From JAXLWB01 sp046328715 (lineage in GTDB: Bacteria; Chloroflexota; Anaerolineae; Caldilineales; Caldilineaceae): a stretch of DNA of 64,000 nucleotides. Where the stretch lies: the NCBI GenBank assembly GCA_046328715.1, contig JAXLWB010000053.1, positions 1 to 64,000 on the forward strand, given 5' to 3'. The notes under the pieces are model-generated. The model did not search any database. It was not told the origin of the DNA and saw only the letters and a list, made by a program, of their open reading frames with translations. Positions 1-8,662 of this stretch are shown here, piece by piece. Positions within the stretch are counted from its first letter, which is position 1; every line of letters starts with the position of its first letter. A program made the position numbers and the translations under genes.

Positions 1-2199
1 AATGTCAATCAGATCAGATACCTGGTGATTAGCCACACAGGTGCCAATCCTGCCTTGCCGTTGGATCGCCTGGCCAAGGTACACATCGCCGCAGGCTATC
101 CTGGCATCGTCTATGATTTTGTGGTGGATGGGGTGGGACAAATCTTCCGCACCAAGGAGCTAGAAACCACCGCACAGCCCGATCAGGCGTGGTCTGAGCA
201 GGGCGTCAATATTGGCCTGGCGGGCAACTTCGGCAATGCACCGCCTCCTCTGGCACAGATCGACGCAACCGGACGTCTGTGTGCTTGGCTGTCTCAAAAT
301 CTGGGCTTGACACCCGAGGCAATTCGTGGTTTAGGCGAATTGACACGCAAGGATAGCCCCTGGGATAATCCGGGTGCCACGTTCTATCGCGGCCCAGCCT
401 GGAAGGAGATGATCCAACGTCAGGTCCAACTACACCTTGCTGCACTGGGCATGGGTGCCGTTGACACAGGGCGCTTGGATGAGCTGGTAGCGCAGCTTGA
501 TGTCTTAAAAGTAGACAACAACGCACTGCGCGAGCAGCTTCGCAATAATGAATCTGAACAAGAACGTGTCCAGCGCTTCAACGAGCGTCTGCAAGCAGAA
601 CTTGGGGCGCGCCAGCGCGAACTCGATGCCTTGCGCCAGGATGCTGGCAACCTAAAGCTGCGCATCGTAGACGATACATCGAGCCTGCCGCGCGATGCAC
701 GACGTTACCGACCACGCCGACCAGAGACAGTGCGCTACTTTGTCATTCATCACACCGGCGTGGACCCGGCTACGTCGCTGCTCGATTTGGCTACAGCTCA
801 ACGTCGTGAGTGGCCTGGCATCCTCTTTGATTATGTGATTGATGTCCACGGTGGCATTCACCAAACGCAACCCACGGACGAAGTCATTGCCACCGCCGAA
901 CCTTATCTGTCCCAGGCGATTGGTGTGGCGCTAGCTGGTAATTTTGAGTCTGCTATCCCCACCAATGAGCAAATCCATGCAGGTGGTCAATTGTTGGCCT
1001 GGTTGATGGAGCGCTTTCCTCAAGTCACGCCAGAACGAATTTTGGGCGTAAATGAGTTCACTGCCGCATCAACCTCGCCCGGAGCGCAGTGGCTAACTGG
1101 TAAGCGTTGGAAGGATCGTCTGCTCGCCTCGTTGCGCCGCGCTAGCGGTATGATCGACCCCAGCGAGGTGGAAAATGAGTTGCGGACCACCGTGCAAGTG
1201 CTAGAAGGCAAACTGGAGCAAAGCGAGCGCATGGCCCAGGCCTTGCAGGAGGTGCGCTCTCGGCTCGAAGTGGACAATCAGCAGCTTCAGGCCGATCTGC
1301 AACAACGGAGCAGCCAACCGACTGCGGTCTATGTGGTGCCGCAACCCGCCGTTCGCAACATTGTCGAGCAACTTCCCCATCACCCCACGTTGCGCTATGA
1401 CCGACGCTCGTTGAGCCAGATCACGCATATCGCCATTCATCATACCGCTACCCCGCCAACGGTGAGCCCCCTCCGCATTGCGGAACTTCATATCGCTCCC
1501 GATCCTGCCCGCGGCAAAGATCCCTGGCCGGGGATCGGCTATCATTACATGGTTCACGCCGATGGTTCGATAGAACAAACCAACCCTCTGGAAGCTGCCA
1601 GCTTTCATGTCTATCGTCATCATGGTTATTCAGTAGGTGTCTGCTTTTCAGGCAGCTTTATGAATGGTAAGATACCCACATCCGCTCAATTGCGGGCTGG
1701 GGCTCACCTAGTTGCCTGGTTGATGCAGGAGTTGAATGTGCCGTTGGCGCGCGTGTGGGGTCATCGTGACTTTCCAGAGAATACAACCGTCTGCCCTGGT
1801 TCGGAATGGACACAAGGCAACCGCTGGCGTGATCTGCTCTTCGAGCGAATTGAGCAAGTGCAGAGCGGGGCGGCGATTAAGTTAATTCGACATTATTTGT
1901 TGCTCTGGCAACGACCCTTCCCTGGACCAATGGCGCGCCAGGATTTGGTCAATGCTGTGGGCTACCTGGCCAGATTCCGTCCTGCGGTTGGCTTTAGCGC
2001 CGACGAGGCAAAGAACGCGGAGTATGTTACGATTTTAGGCAACGAAGCAGGAATCAGTGCGGTTACCGAACGGATGTTGCTGGACAGCGGCTGCAAGGTC
2101 GAACGAATTGCTGGCCGCGATGATGGCGAGACGGCACATCTCCTGGCTGAGATGGTGCGCACTGGTAGACGTTTCCGAGCCTATGATGTAGACTTTTAG
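1..2199 (+). CDS. Triple peptidoglycan-recognition (amidase_2) protein, 5' partial
   Basis: The frame is already open at base 1, so the true start lies upstream. It encodes three peptidoglycan-recognition/N-acetylmuramoyl-L-alanine amidase domains separated by two coiled coils. Counting residues from base 25, repeat 1 spans about 1-135 (VISHTG), coil 1 150-215, repeat 2 233-370 (VIHHTG), coil 2 380-430 and repeat 3 467-615. Only repeat 3 keeps the likely zinc ligands (HHT at 473-475, GHRDF with His579, VCPG with Cys590). Repeats 1 and 2 lack the late His and Cys and are probably binding-only. The last 55 residues (VERIAGRDDGETA) resemble a CWB2-type cell-wall-binding repeat. The stop lies 11 nt before the ATPase gene, so the two are probably in one operon. 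Expected to act on or sense peptidoglycan; no signal peptide can be seen because the N-terminus is missing. Confidence 0.85.
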   Translation, partial: NVNQIRYLVISHTGANPALPLDRLAKVHIAAGYPGIVYDFVVDGVGQIFRTKELETTAQPDQAWSEQGVNIGLAGNFGNAPPPLAQIDATGRLCAWLSQNLGLTPEAIRGLGELTRKDSPWDNPGATFYRGPAWKEMIQRQVQLHLAALGMGAVDTGRLDELVAQLDVLKVDNNALREQLRNNESEQERVQRFNERLQAELGARQRELDALRQDAGNLKLRIVDDTSSLPRDARRYRPRRPETVRYFVIHHTGVDPATSLLDLATAQRREWPGILFDYVIDVHGGIHQTQPTDEVIATAEPYLSQAIGVALAGNFESAIPTNEQIHAGGQLLAWLMERFPQVTPERILGVNEFTAASTSPGAQWLTGKRWKDRLLASLRRASGMIDPSEVENELRTTVQVLEGKLEQSERMAQALQEVRSRLEVDNQQLQADLQQRSSQPTAVYVVPQPAVRNIVEQLPHHPTLRYDRRSLSQITHIAIHHTATPPTVSPLRIAELHIAPDPARGKDPWPGIGYHYMVHADGSIEQTNPLEAASFHVYRHHGYSVGVCFSGSFMNGKIPTSAQLRAGAHLVAWLMQELNVPLARVWGHRDFPENTTVCPGSEWTQGNRWRDLLFERIEQVQSGAAIKLIRHYLLLWQRPFPGPMARQDLVNAVGYLARFRPAVGFSADEAKNAEYVTILGNEAGISAVTERMLLDSGCKVERIAGRDDGETAHLLAEMVRTGRRFRAYDVDF

Positions 2200-2210
2200 G
2201 TTATCTCATT

Positions 2211-3194
2211 ATGACACTCATCCTAGAACGATATCCGATTGACTACCGTTGTGAGATCGTGGGCGAAATCATGAAGCACATTCAGAACGGTGAATGTTTT
2301 GCCCTGATCGGGTTGGCTGGTGCCGGCAAGTCAAATCTCATCAATTTCGCCAAAGAGCGTGAGGTGATTCGTCACTACCTGCCAGCCGAACTCAGCGAAA
2401 GTACCCAACTGTTGCTGTTGAATGGGCGTTCTGAAGGAGCAAGTCGGGAGAAGCTCTACCAGGCAATGCAGAATCGTTTACAGGAACTTGGGGCGAGCAG
2501 CGAAGCCAAAGGCGATGCGTTGAATACACTGCGTTCTACATTGAAAGGTATTTGCGCACAACAGCGTATCGTCTTCGTGATCGATGAGTTTGAGTACCTT
2601 ATTCAACGGCAGCCGGTCGACTTTTTCGACGAACTGCGTGACCTGCGCGACGACCATCGCACCAGCCGCAATCTGCTCTTTCTGATTGTAACGCATCGAT
2701 TGCCCCACGCCATTGAAGAAGGGACTGCCTTTGAGAAGAGCAAACTTTTCGAACTCTTCAGAGATCATTATTACCCGCTACAACCCTATCGGCAACGGGA
2801 TGGCGATGCTATGTTAGACGTCTTGATTCAAAGAGCGAAGTTACCAGCTTTGCCTGCCGAGACGCGTCAAACACTCCTCTCTTACTCAGGGGGGCACAGT
2901 GGGCTACTCTATGCCCTTTTTTACGAGCAGACTCCGCAGTTCCAACTGAGCGAGCCAAAGGCGATGCTTGCACAGAGTCAAAAGTTGCGTGACGCAAACG
3001 ATACGATCTGGATTCATCTGCATCGCGAAGAGCAAGAGGCATTAAAAACCGTGGTTCAGGGTGGTACCATCGACGTCAACATGACGCAGTTTCTCGTCAA
3101 GCGGGGGCTGGTGCAGAAAAACGCACCCACCACACTCTTTTGTCCGCTTTTTGAGGCCTATATTCGCACAATAGAGATTACATCGACTCGATAA
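2211..3194 (+). CDS. AAA/ORC-like P-loop ATPase
   Basis: A 327-residue P-loop ATPase. The Walker A motif GLAGAGKS is at residues 34-41 and Walker B IVFVIDE at 120-126, followed by a sensor-like stretch (FLIVTHRLP). The C-terminal third (EEQEALKTVV onward) looks like a winged-helix tail, an arrangement seen in ORC/Cdc6-like and STAND-related ATPases. There is no signal peptide or membrane segment, so it is cytoplasmic. It starts 11 nt after the peptidoglycan-recognition gene and ends 14 nt before the SPFH gene, which places it in the middle of a three-gene operon. It may be an ATP-driven switch working with a cell-envelope sensor and a membrane scaffold, but that role is inferred from neighbours only. 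The exact family cannot be assigned by eye. Confidence 0.8.
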   Translation: MTLILERYPIDYRCEIVGEIMKHIQNGECFALIGLAGAGKSNLINFAKEREVIRHYLPAELSESTQLLLLNGRSEGASREKLYQAMQNRLQELGASSEAKGDALNTLRSTLKGICAQQRIVFVIDEFEYLIQRQPVDFFDELRDLRDDHRTSRNLLFLIVTHRLPHAIEEGTAFEKSKLFELFRDHYYPLQPYRQRDGDAMLDVLIQRAKLPALPAETRQTLLSYSGGHSGLLYALFYEQTPQFQLSEPKAMLAQSQKLRDANDTIWIHLHREEQEALKTVVQGGTIDVNMTQFLVKRGLVQKNAPTTLFCPLFEAYIRTIEITSTR

Positions 3195-3208
3195 TAAGGA
3201 GTATCATT

Positions 3209-4114
3209 ATGGAGCTTTTTGTTGTAATTTTGGTACTGCTTGCGCTTTGGTGGATCTATAGTCGCATCCATCAAGTGCCGGAAGGGCATAAGGCAGTGAT
3301 AGAGCGCTTTGGTCGCTTTGGCCGTGTTGCGGGTCCCGGGCTTTATTTTCGTTGGCCCTGGGAGAAGGAAGTCTCGCAGATGCTGATCCGCCAACAAGAG
3401 ACCGAATTGAGCGTGCCCACGGTCTTTACCCATGCTGGCATGCCAGTCAGTGTCAATCTGGCCTATAGCATGGCGCTGGATCCGAAAAAGATGAACGTAG
3501 GCGAAATTTATTACTCGGAGGAAGAGCGCCAAAAGCAACAGGTCCATATCTTTAAAAGTATCTTTCAGCCCTGTATCGATGCTGCTCCACGGCCTCCTGC
3601 CAATGCCGACAAGAGCAATCCTGCGATTTTGTTTAGCCCCTTTGTCGGCAAGGTCGGTACTGACCTGCGTGAGCAGATTGAAGCTGAGGCACGCAGCGAA
3701 TTTGAAAAACATGGCTACATCTTGTCCAGTCGCCTTAACATTCAGCAGTTGACGCTTGTGCCCCAAATTGGCAAAGCCATTGTTGAGCACTTTAGCAACG
3801 AACTGACGCAGGTCGACAAAGCTGCCTTGATTCGCCGTCTGCGTGAGGCCGCCCCCGATCTCTCGGAATCAACGATTGGTTTGATCATGACCACGATGCA
3901 GAACCCGAATGGCGAATTGAAAGCAATTTTCTCCAGTGGCACTGTCCGCCCGAATCTCTTGGGCAGCGATGATATGGTCTTCGATCCCGAGCCAGCGCAA
4001 AACGCAAATCAAACCACTGTAGCCGCCACTCCAAGCGCCGCCGCAGCACAATCTGTCTCAGTTGGTCGGCTCAAGGCGAGCGATATGCAGCTACTCAAGG
4101 ATCTGCCCGACTAG
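3209..4114 (+). CDS. SPFH/band 7 domain membrane protein
   Basis: A 301-residue protein with one N-terminal membrane helix (residues 2-16) followed directly by an SPFH/band 7 core (VPEGHKAVIERFGRFG, then GPGLYFRWPW), the signature of stomatin/prohibitin/HflK-like scaffolds that oligomerise at the membrane. The region after about 230 is low in predicted structure, Ala/Asn/Thr-rich and short, without the long coiled coil of flotillins. A good ribosome binding site (AAGGAG) precedes the ATG. It is the third gene of the peptidoglycan-recognition/ATPase operon. A second, unrelated SPFH protein is encoded at 30106-32121. Function is inferred as membrane microdomain or protease-complex scaffolding. 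Confidence 0.85.
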   Translation: MELFVVILVLLALWWIYSRIHQVPEGHKAVIERFGRFGRVAGPGLYFRWPWEKEVSQMLIRQQETELSVPTVFTHAGMPVSVNLAYSMALDPKKMNVGEIYYSEEERQKQQVHIFKSIFQPCIDAAPRPPANADKSNPAILFSPFVGKVGTDLREQIEAEARSEFEKHGYILSSRLNIQQLTLVPQIGKAIVEHFSNELTQVDKAALIRRLREAAPDLSESTIGLIMTTMQNPNGELKAIFSSGTVRPNLLGSDDMVFDPEPAQNANQTTVAATPSAAAAQSVSVGRLKASDMQLLKDLPD

Positions 4115-4117
4115 AAT

Positions 4118-4170
4118 GGTAAGGGGTAGGATGCAAAATATCCAACTATATTCTGCATTCTGCCCCTTGC
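4118..4170. repeat. Quasi-repeat palindrome, SPFH-scpA gap
   Basis: An imperfect inverted repeat fills the short gap. The left arm (4118-4141, purine-rich, GGTAAGGGGTAGG...) pairs with 4148-4170 around a loop of about six bases, and most differences still allow G-U pairs. It starts 4 nt after the SPFH stop. There is no T-run after the right arm, so it is a poor intrinsic terminator; it fits the class of hairpins found at most gene boundaries here. Confidence 0.7.
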
Positions 4171-4186
4171 TCCATGCTCTTCCATC

Positions 4187-4990
4187 ATGACCATCACCCT
4201 TCAGCCACGCACACTTGGTTCGGCCTATCCTGTGGAATTACCAGCGTTCCAAGGACCAGTTGATCTCCTTTTACAGTTGATCGAGAAACAGGAACTGGAG
4301 ATCACCCAGGTCAGCTTGGTGGCTGTGACTGATTCTTACTTGCGGACGATCGAACAACTCGAAGAGATCGAACCGGGCGCACTTGCCGACTTTTTGGTGA
4401 TCGCCTCCAAACTGATCTACCTCAAGTCACGCAGCCTGCTGCCACAGCCGCGCCCACCAGAAGAGGATGAGGATGAAGAAGAGGCAGGTGACGCCTTGGT
4501 GCGCCAACTGATCGAATATCGACAGTTTAAAGAGGTGGCCAATCTACTGAAGGCACGTGAGGATTTGGGGCTGCGTGCCTATGTGCGAACCGAGGCGTTG
4601 CCCAAACTCGAAAAGCGTCTCGACCTCTCCAATCTGAGCCTCACAAAGTTACAGGCGGCACTACGCAAAGTGTTGCAGCGAATCCCAACTGATCCTCCCC
4701 TACCCACGGTAAAAACGTACCCTATCACCCTCGCGCAGCAAATCGATACAGTACGCAAACTGGTGCGCGATGCCGTAGACCAGTTTAGCGCTGTGCGAAG
4801 AAGCTCCCAGACAGATCAGGATTCGACAAAGGTGCACATTGGCTTTATTGAATTGTTGTCACGCAGCCAAACCCGAATGGAAGTGATCGTCACCTTCTTA
4901 GCCGTGCTTGAACTGATCAAACAAGAAGAGTTGGTGGCTGAGCAAAACGATACCTTTGGTGAAATCGTTCTGGTTCCGCTTAAAATCTAA
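4187..4990 (+). CDS. scpA: Segregation and condensation protein A
   Basis: ScpA is the kleisin subunit of the bacterial SMC-ScpAB condensin, bridging SMC heads and helping chromosome compaction and partition. The 267 residues match the family's usual size. The N-terminal kleisin signature FQGPVDLLLQLIEKQELEI is near residue 22, followed by IASKLIYLKSRSLLP and a strongly acidic linker (EEDEDEEEAG) near 93-103. The C-terminal winged helix ends in LAVLELIKQEELVAEQ and FGEIVLV, as expected for the SMC-binding end. The partner scpB is not in the window. It follows the SPFH gene by 72 nt that are mostly a palindrome, so shared transcription is uncertain. No clear Shine-Dalgarno precedes the ATG. 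Confidence 0.95.
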   Translation: MTITLQPRTLGSAYPVELPAFQGPVDLLLQLIEKQELEITQVSLVAVTDSYLRTIEQLEEIEPGALADFLVIASKLIYLKSRSLLPQPRPPEEDEDEEEAGDALVRQLIEYRQFKEVANLLKAREDLGLRAYVRTEALPKLEKRLDLSNLSLTKLQAALRKVLQRIPTDPPLPTVKTYPITLAQQIDTVRKLVRDAVDQFSAVRRSSQTDQDSTKVHIGFIELLSRSQTRMEVIVTFLAVLELIKQEELVAEQNDTFGEIVLVPLKI

Positions 4991-5636
4991 ATTCCTCGTC
5001 AAAAATACATCAAATTCATACGAATGACTGATGCGCATTCTACGAAATGCCGCTATGATGACTGCGATTGGTGCTCCATAGAGTCCAACTCGGTTGAAAA
5101 TACCTCGTGTCATCTTACTCAAGATGGTCTAAATCGAATGGAATAGCTAATGTAGCTATACTATTCTTCAACTTATGTGGACTCAACGTTTAGACCTCTT
5201 TCTCCTCAACGGGTAATCTCTATATAATCACACCCAATAGTAATGCAATATAAGATTGAAACAATATTGTGCAATAAACTCGTAAACAAAGTAGTAAATT
5301 ACCAATCCAAACCACTTTGCAGCATCGTTATCTGTTATAGGAATAGTGCAATCGCTCTGGATTCAGGTAGCTTGTGCGTCGAGCTTCGCTTTACTAACTA
5401 GTGCTGATTGTGCGTTTAGCTGCTTTTGCTTACAAGCTTGTTTCCAATTCGTTTAACTCCTTGTCTGTACAATCGTTGATGAACATCGACGATCCAAGCG
5501 AGAAGCTTTACAACAGATCTTACTAATCGATGTATTTTTTTGCCTCTGAACAGGCGATATCTACGGAGGATGCACATTGCATCTTCCAAAGTGTTGATAT
5601 AGCAATCGTTCATAGGTCAAAGAGGTAAAGGCTCAC
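4991..5636. other. AT-rich 646-bp gap upstream of the Rieske gene
   Basis: No gene is supported here. The stretch is visibly richer in A and T than its surroundings. It holds a small perfect hairpin at 5143-5159 (ATAGCTA/TAGCTAT with a 3-nt loop), nested within GAATAG/CTATTC at 5141-5166. A 65-codon minus-strand frame at 5416-5613 has no recognisable motif or convincing ribosome binding site and is not called. The 3' part presumably carries the promoter of the Rieske-cytochrome b operon, but no unambiguous -35/-10 pair was found. Confidence 0.6.
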
Positions 5637-6131
5637 ATGGACGACAAACAATCTTCCAACCCAGAACCAGAAAGAATGGGACGTCGACGTTTCTTAGAAA
5701 GTAGTGTCTTGGCAACGACCGGTGTGGTTGGTGTCACCTTACTCGGAGTAGGTGGGCGTTTTGTGGCAGGGGATTCTCTGAAAGCGCAAAACGCACAATG
5801 GGTTCAGATTGGTGAAACAGCCAGTTTCCCACAAGGTCAAATCCACAGGGCGACCTATAGCACTCGGCGCAAAGATGCCTGGCGTACGAGCGAGGAGAAA
5901 GGGTTGGTCTATCTCTTTACTGAAGATGGAACAAACTACACTGCGTTCAGTGCAGTCTGCACCCACCTGGGCTGCAATGTTCATATGAATGAGGAAGGCG
6001 AAGGATTCCGCTGTCCATGCCATGATGCCTATTTTAGTCGCAACGGCGATGTTGTCAGCGGTCCACCGCGTCGAGGATTGGTCCGTTTGGAAGCTAAGAT
6101 CGAAGCAGGCATGTTGTCAGTCTTGATTTAG
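5637..6131 (+). CDS. Rieske iron-sulfur subunit of quinol oxidoreductase
   Basis: A 164-residue Rieske [2Fe-2S] protein that should pass electrons from menaquinol at the cytochrome b Qo site to a downstream carrier. The N-terminus is a Tat-like signal anchor (GRRRFLESS near 15-23, then a hydrophobic stretch). The cluster boxes are CTHLGC with Cys108 and His110, and CPCH with Cys126 and His129 as ligands; Cys113 and Cys128 should form the usual disulfide. Box II continues DAYF instead of the common GS. AGAGG lies upstream of the ATG. The stop is 8 nt before the cytochrome b start, so the genes are co-transcribed. A separate soluble Rieske ferredoxin is encoded at 35823-36137. Confidence 0.95.
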   Translation: MDDKQSSNPEPERMGRRRFLESSVLATTGVVGVTLLGVGGRFVAGDSLKAQNAQWVQIGETASFPQGQIHRATYSTRRKDAWRTSEEKGLVYLFTEDGTNYTAFSAVCTHLGCNVHMNEEGEGFRCPCHDAYFSRNGDVVSGPPRRGLVRLEAKIEAGMLSVLI

Positions 6132-6139
6132 GAGCCAGG

Positions 6140-7261
6140 ATGAGTATCTTCGAAAAAACAATCCAACAAGGAGAACAACTAGGAAGCCGTGATAGCACCT
6201 CCGAAACCCACCAAAGTGGTACAGTGGCGGGGTGGATTGATTCGCGCACGGGGTTGGTGAGTGCCAGCCGTTCCTGGTTACAATGGCAGGTGCCTAAGTA
6301 TGTAGAACGAAATCTACTCTATTCCCTGGGCGGGTTAACGTTGATTGCCTTGATCTTCCAAATATTCACAGGCCTTTGTCTAACGTTCTACTATGATCCA
6401 GGCACGGAAGGGGCTTACAACAGCGTAGATTACATCACCTATCAGGTTCCGTTGGGCTGGTTGGTGCGGAGCATCCATCATTACAACGCCAGCGCAATTG
6501 TAATTTTGGTCTTTCTGCACCTTTTGCGTACTTTTTCCTTTTCGGCCTACAAGAAACCGCGCGAAGTAACGTGGCTCTCGGGTGTGGCGCTCTTCATCAT
6601 CACCCTTGGCTTTGGCTTTACCGGCTATCTCTTGCCCTGGGATCAGAAAGGCTACTGGGCAACAACGGTTGGCACCCAGATTGCCGGTCAGGTGCCGCTC
6701 TTTGGTGAGGCGATCTCCAAACTCTTGCGCGGCGGGACCGATTTGGGGCAATTGACGCTCACTCGCTTCTACGTAACGCATGTAGCACTTCTGCCTGTCT
6801 CGCTTCTTCTGCTGATTCTTCTACATCTGCAACAACAGCGTTACCACGGTATCGCGCCAAATATCAGCAAGCGCAGTGAGAACCAGACCGAGACCGTTCC
6901 CTTTTTTCCCAACTGGGTCAATACAACGCTGCTGCTCGGGCTGGGCCTACTTGCCGTGCTGATCTTCCTCAGTTGGAGGGAACGCGCACCACTTTCCTTC
7001 CCGGCTAATCCTGCCGACACGGATTACAATCCAAAGCCGGAGTGGTATTTTCTCTTCTTGTTCGAGCTTTTGCACTATGCACCTGGAAATCTAGAGCCAC
7101 TGTTGATTGTTTTGATTCCGCTGATCGTGATTGGCAGTATGGTACTTTTGCCCTTTTTAGATCGAGGGGAAGAACGGCGCTTCTGGCGCAAACCGTTTAC
7201 AACATCGATTGCTCTGTTTTATGTTGTCGTGATTGTTGTGTTCACCTATTTAGGATGGTAG
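6140..7261 (+). CDS. Cytochrome b (b6-type spacing, fused with subunit IV part)
   Basis: A 373-residue membrane cytochrome b that carries the quinol oxidation and reduction sites of a bc-type complex. The haem ligands are visible: His113/His127 (13 residues between) and His214/His229 (14 residues between). The extra residue in the second pair is the known mark of b6-type cytochromes, whereas mitochondrial-type cytochrome b has 13. The Qo motif PEWY is at 300-303. The b6-like half and the subunit-IV-like half are joined in one chain. The first 55 residues are hydrophilic. It lies 8 nt after the Rieske gene. No cytochrome c1 or f gene follows; a haem lipoprotein does. Confidence 0.93.
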   Translation: MSIFEKTIQQGEQLGSRDSTSETHQSGTVAGWIDSRTGLVSASRSWLQWQVPKYVERNLLYSLGGLTLIALIFQIFTGLCLTFYYDPGTEGAYNSVDYITYQVPLGWLVRSIHHYNASAIVILVFLHLLRTFSFSAYKKPREVTWLSGVALFIITLGFGFTGYLLPWDQKGYWATTVGTQIAGQVPLFGEAISKLLRGGTDLGQLTLTRFYVTHVALLPVSLLLLILLHLQQQRYHGIAPNISKRSENQTETVPFFPNWVNTTLLLGLGLLAVLIFLSWRERAPLSFPANPADTDYNPKPEWYFLFLFELLHYAPGNLEPLLIVLIPLIVIGSMVLLPFLDRGEERRFWRKPFTTSIALFYVVVIVVFTYLGW

Positions 7262-7382
7262 CGCCGGGATAACGGTTCCCACAAGAATGAAGTAGATTCA
7301 ACCTACAGTACCCCGCGCCGGGCAACAACTTGCACCGGTTTAGTTTGGTTTTGCCTTTTTCAAAGCAGTTGTGCCGTACATC

Positions 7383-7409
7383 AGTACGATTCAAGGGCCG
7401 AATCGTACT
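7383..7409. promoter_or_regulatory. Hairpin in cytochrome b-lipoprotein gap
   Basis: A perfect 10-bp stem (AGTACGATTC/GAATCGTACT) with a 7-nt loop lies 34 nt before the haem lipoprotein start, inside a 181-bp gap. No T-run follows on the plus strand. It could be a partial attenuator or an mRNA-processing site separating expression of the two membrane subunits from the lipoprotein; this is inference. Confidence 0.4.
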
Positions 7410-7442
7410 ATTCAAACATCGTAATTCAAAAGGAGAGTCTGT

Positions 7443-8459
7443 ATGAAACAAATTGTTTCTCGTCTCGCAGGTTTCACAGGCAGTCTACTTTTACTTGTAG
7501 CCTGTGCAACGCCACAAGCGGCGGCACCTGCAAGCGGCGGATCGAGCGCTGCGGCACCCGCAGCCTCGTCAAATACGCTGACAGCTGTAAAGGTGGATGC
7601 TGTGTCTACCGATGCTGGTGCTGCCTACTGGGGCACTGCGCCAGTGCTCACCGTCCACACCAAGGCTTCGGAAAAGGGGAAACCAGATGGTGCGGATGTA
7701 AACCTGCAGGCCGCCTATGATGGACAGAACCTTGCCATGCGCCTGGAGTGGGCCGATCCAACACACAGTGTTATCAATAAGCCTTGGACATACGACGGCA
7801 GCAAATTCGCCCGCACCAAAGAGTTGGGCGACCGCTTTGGTTTGATGTTCCCAATTGAGAACAACCCCACCTTTGCCAGCAAGGGCTGTGCTGGTGCCTG
7901 CCACAACTCGGATGCCGATGTTGAAAAGTGGTGGATGGGAAGTGACAGCGCCGATCTGCGCTATGATCTGTGGCAATGGACCGCAGCCAGCACTAATCCT
8001 GTCGGTCAATTCAATGACGAGTGGATCAATGTGCAGACCGATCCAGCTAATGCCGAAAGTGCTACCCACACCGACAAGCTTGATAGTGGTGGTTCTCTGA
8101 GCAATGTCAACGAAGCCAAGGACGGCCCAGCCTATATGAGCGGCAAGGACATCGCTGCCTCGATCATCATCTCCGGAGAGCAGGTCCCGATCGATGCTTC
8201 AAAGTTGAGTGCTGGTGCCATTATTCCGGCCTCGATTCTCGCTCCTTGGGTCGGCTCGCGCGGCGATATTCAAGTGAATGGTACCTGGAAAGATGGTAAG
8301 TGGGTGCTTGTCTTGACGCGTGCCTTGGATACCGGCCATGACGATGATGTGGTCTTGACCCCGCCCAAGCCCTATCCATTTGGCGTCGCCGTCTTTGACC
8401 AGGCTGAACATTTCGGCCACACCACCGCACCCGATGTTCTGACCCTCGAATGGAAGTAA
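7443..8459 (+). CDS. Haem-binding lipoprotein, ethylbenzene-dehydrogenase-gamma-like
   Basis: A 338-residue lipoprotein (lipobox LLVAC, Cys21) with an Ala/Ser-rich tether and then a domain resembling the haem-binding gamma subunit of ethylbenzene dehydrogenase/DMSO-reductase-type enzymes (EB_dh; e.g. DGQNLAMRLEWADPT near 100 and the VLTRALDTGHDDD region). The sequence GCAGACHNSD places Cys149, Cys153 and His154 in a CX3CH arrangement, one residue longer than the usual CXXCH, so it may bind covalent haem through an unusual site. A good AGGAG precedes the ATG. Following Rieske and cytochrome b, it is the best candidate for the electron acceptor of the complex in place of cytochrome c1/f. That role is inference. 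Confidence 0.8.
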   Translation: MKQIVSRLAGFTGSLLLLVACATPQAAAPASGGSSAAAPAASSNTLTAVKVDAVSTDAGAAYWGTAPVLTVHTKASEKGKPDGADVNLQAAYDGQNLAMRLEWADPTHSVINKPWTYDGSKFARTKELGDRFGLMFPIENNPTFASKGCAGACHNSDADVEKWWMGSDSADLRYDLWQWTAASTNPVGQFNDEWINVQTDPANAESATHTDKLDSGGSLSNVNEAKDGPAYMSGKDIAASIIISGEQVPIDASKLSAGAIIPASILAPWVGSRGDIQVNGTWKDGKWVLVLTRALDTGHDDDVVLTPPKPYPFGVAVFDQAEHFGHTTAPDVLTLEWK

Positions 8460-8486
8460 ATCAACGTTAACATTCTCCTCTCGTGA

Positions 8487-8528
8487 AGCAAGAAGAGCGA
8501 CGGCCCGCCGTCGCTCTTCTTGCTTTTT
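8487..8528 (+). terminator. Rho-independent terminator after haem lipoprotein
   Basis: A perfect 17-bp stem (8487-8503 with 8508-8524) with a 4-nt loop (CCCG), followed by TTTT, 27 nt after the stop codon. It closes the Rieske-cytochrome b-lipoprotein unit. Confidence 0.93.
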
Positions 8529-8544
8529 CGATCCGCTTCTCATT

Positions 8545-8602
8545 GTAGGTGCGTGCTTCCAGCCGCACAAACTTGGCAGAACCCACATCTATGCGGCGCA
8601 CC
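8545..8602. repeat. REP-like palindromic element, degenerate copy
   Basis: Begins GTAGGTGCG and ends GCGGCGCACC, imperfect inverted ends about 58 nt apart. The opening word and the internal CCGCACA match the better preserved copy at 10753-10821. Lies between the terminator and the convergent surface-protein gene. Confidence 0.5.
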
Positions 8603-8662
8603 AATATTGGTTACGTCCACAACCCGCAGCTAAAAGCAGCGGCTACTGATGTGAGAATGTGG

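Noticed and set aside
5416..5613. A 65-codon basic minus-strand frame in the gap before the Rieske gene
   Set aside because: No recognised motif, no good SD and AT-rich background; a chance frame is more likely, though a small protein cannot be excluded.
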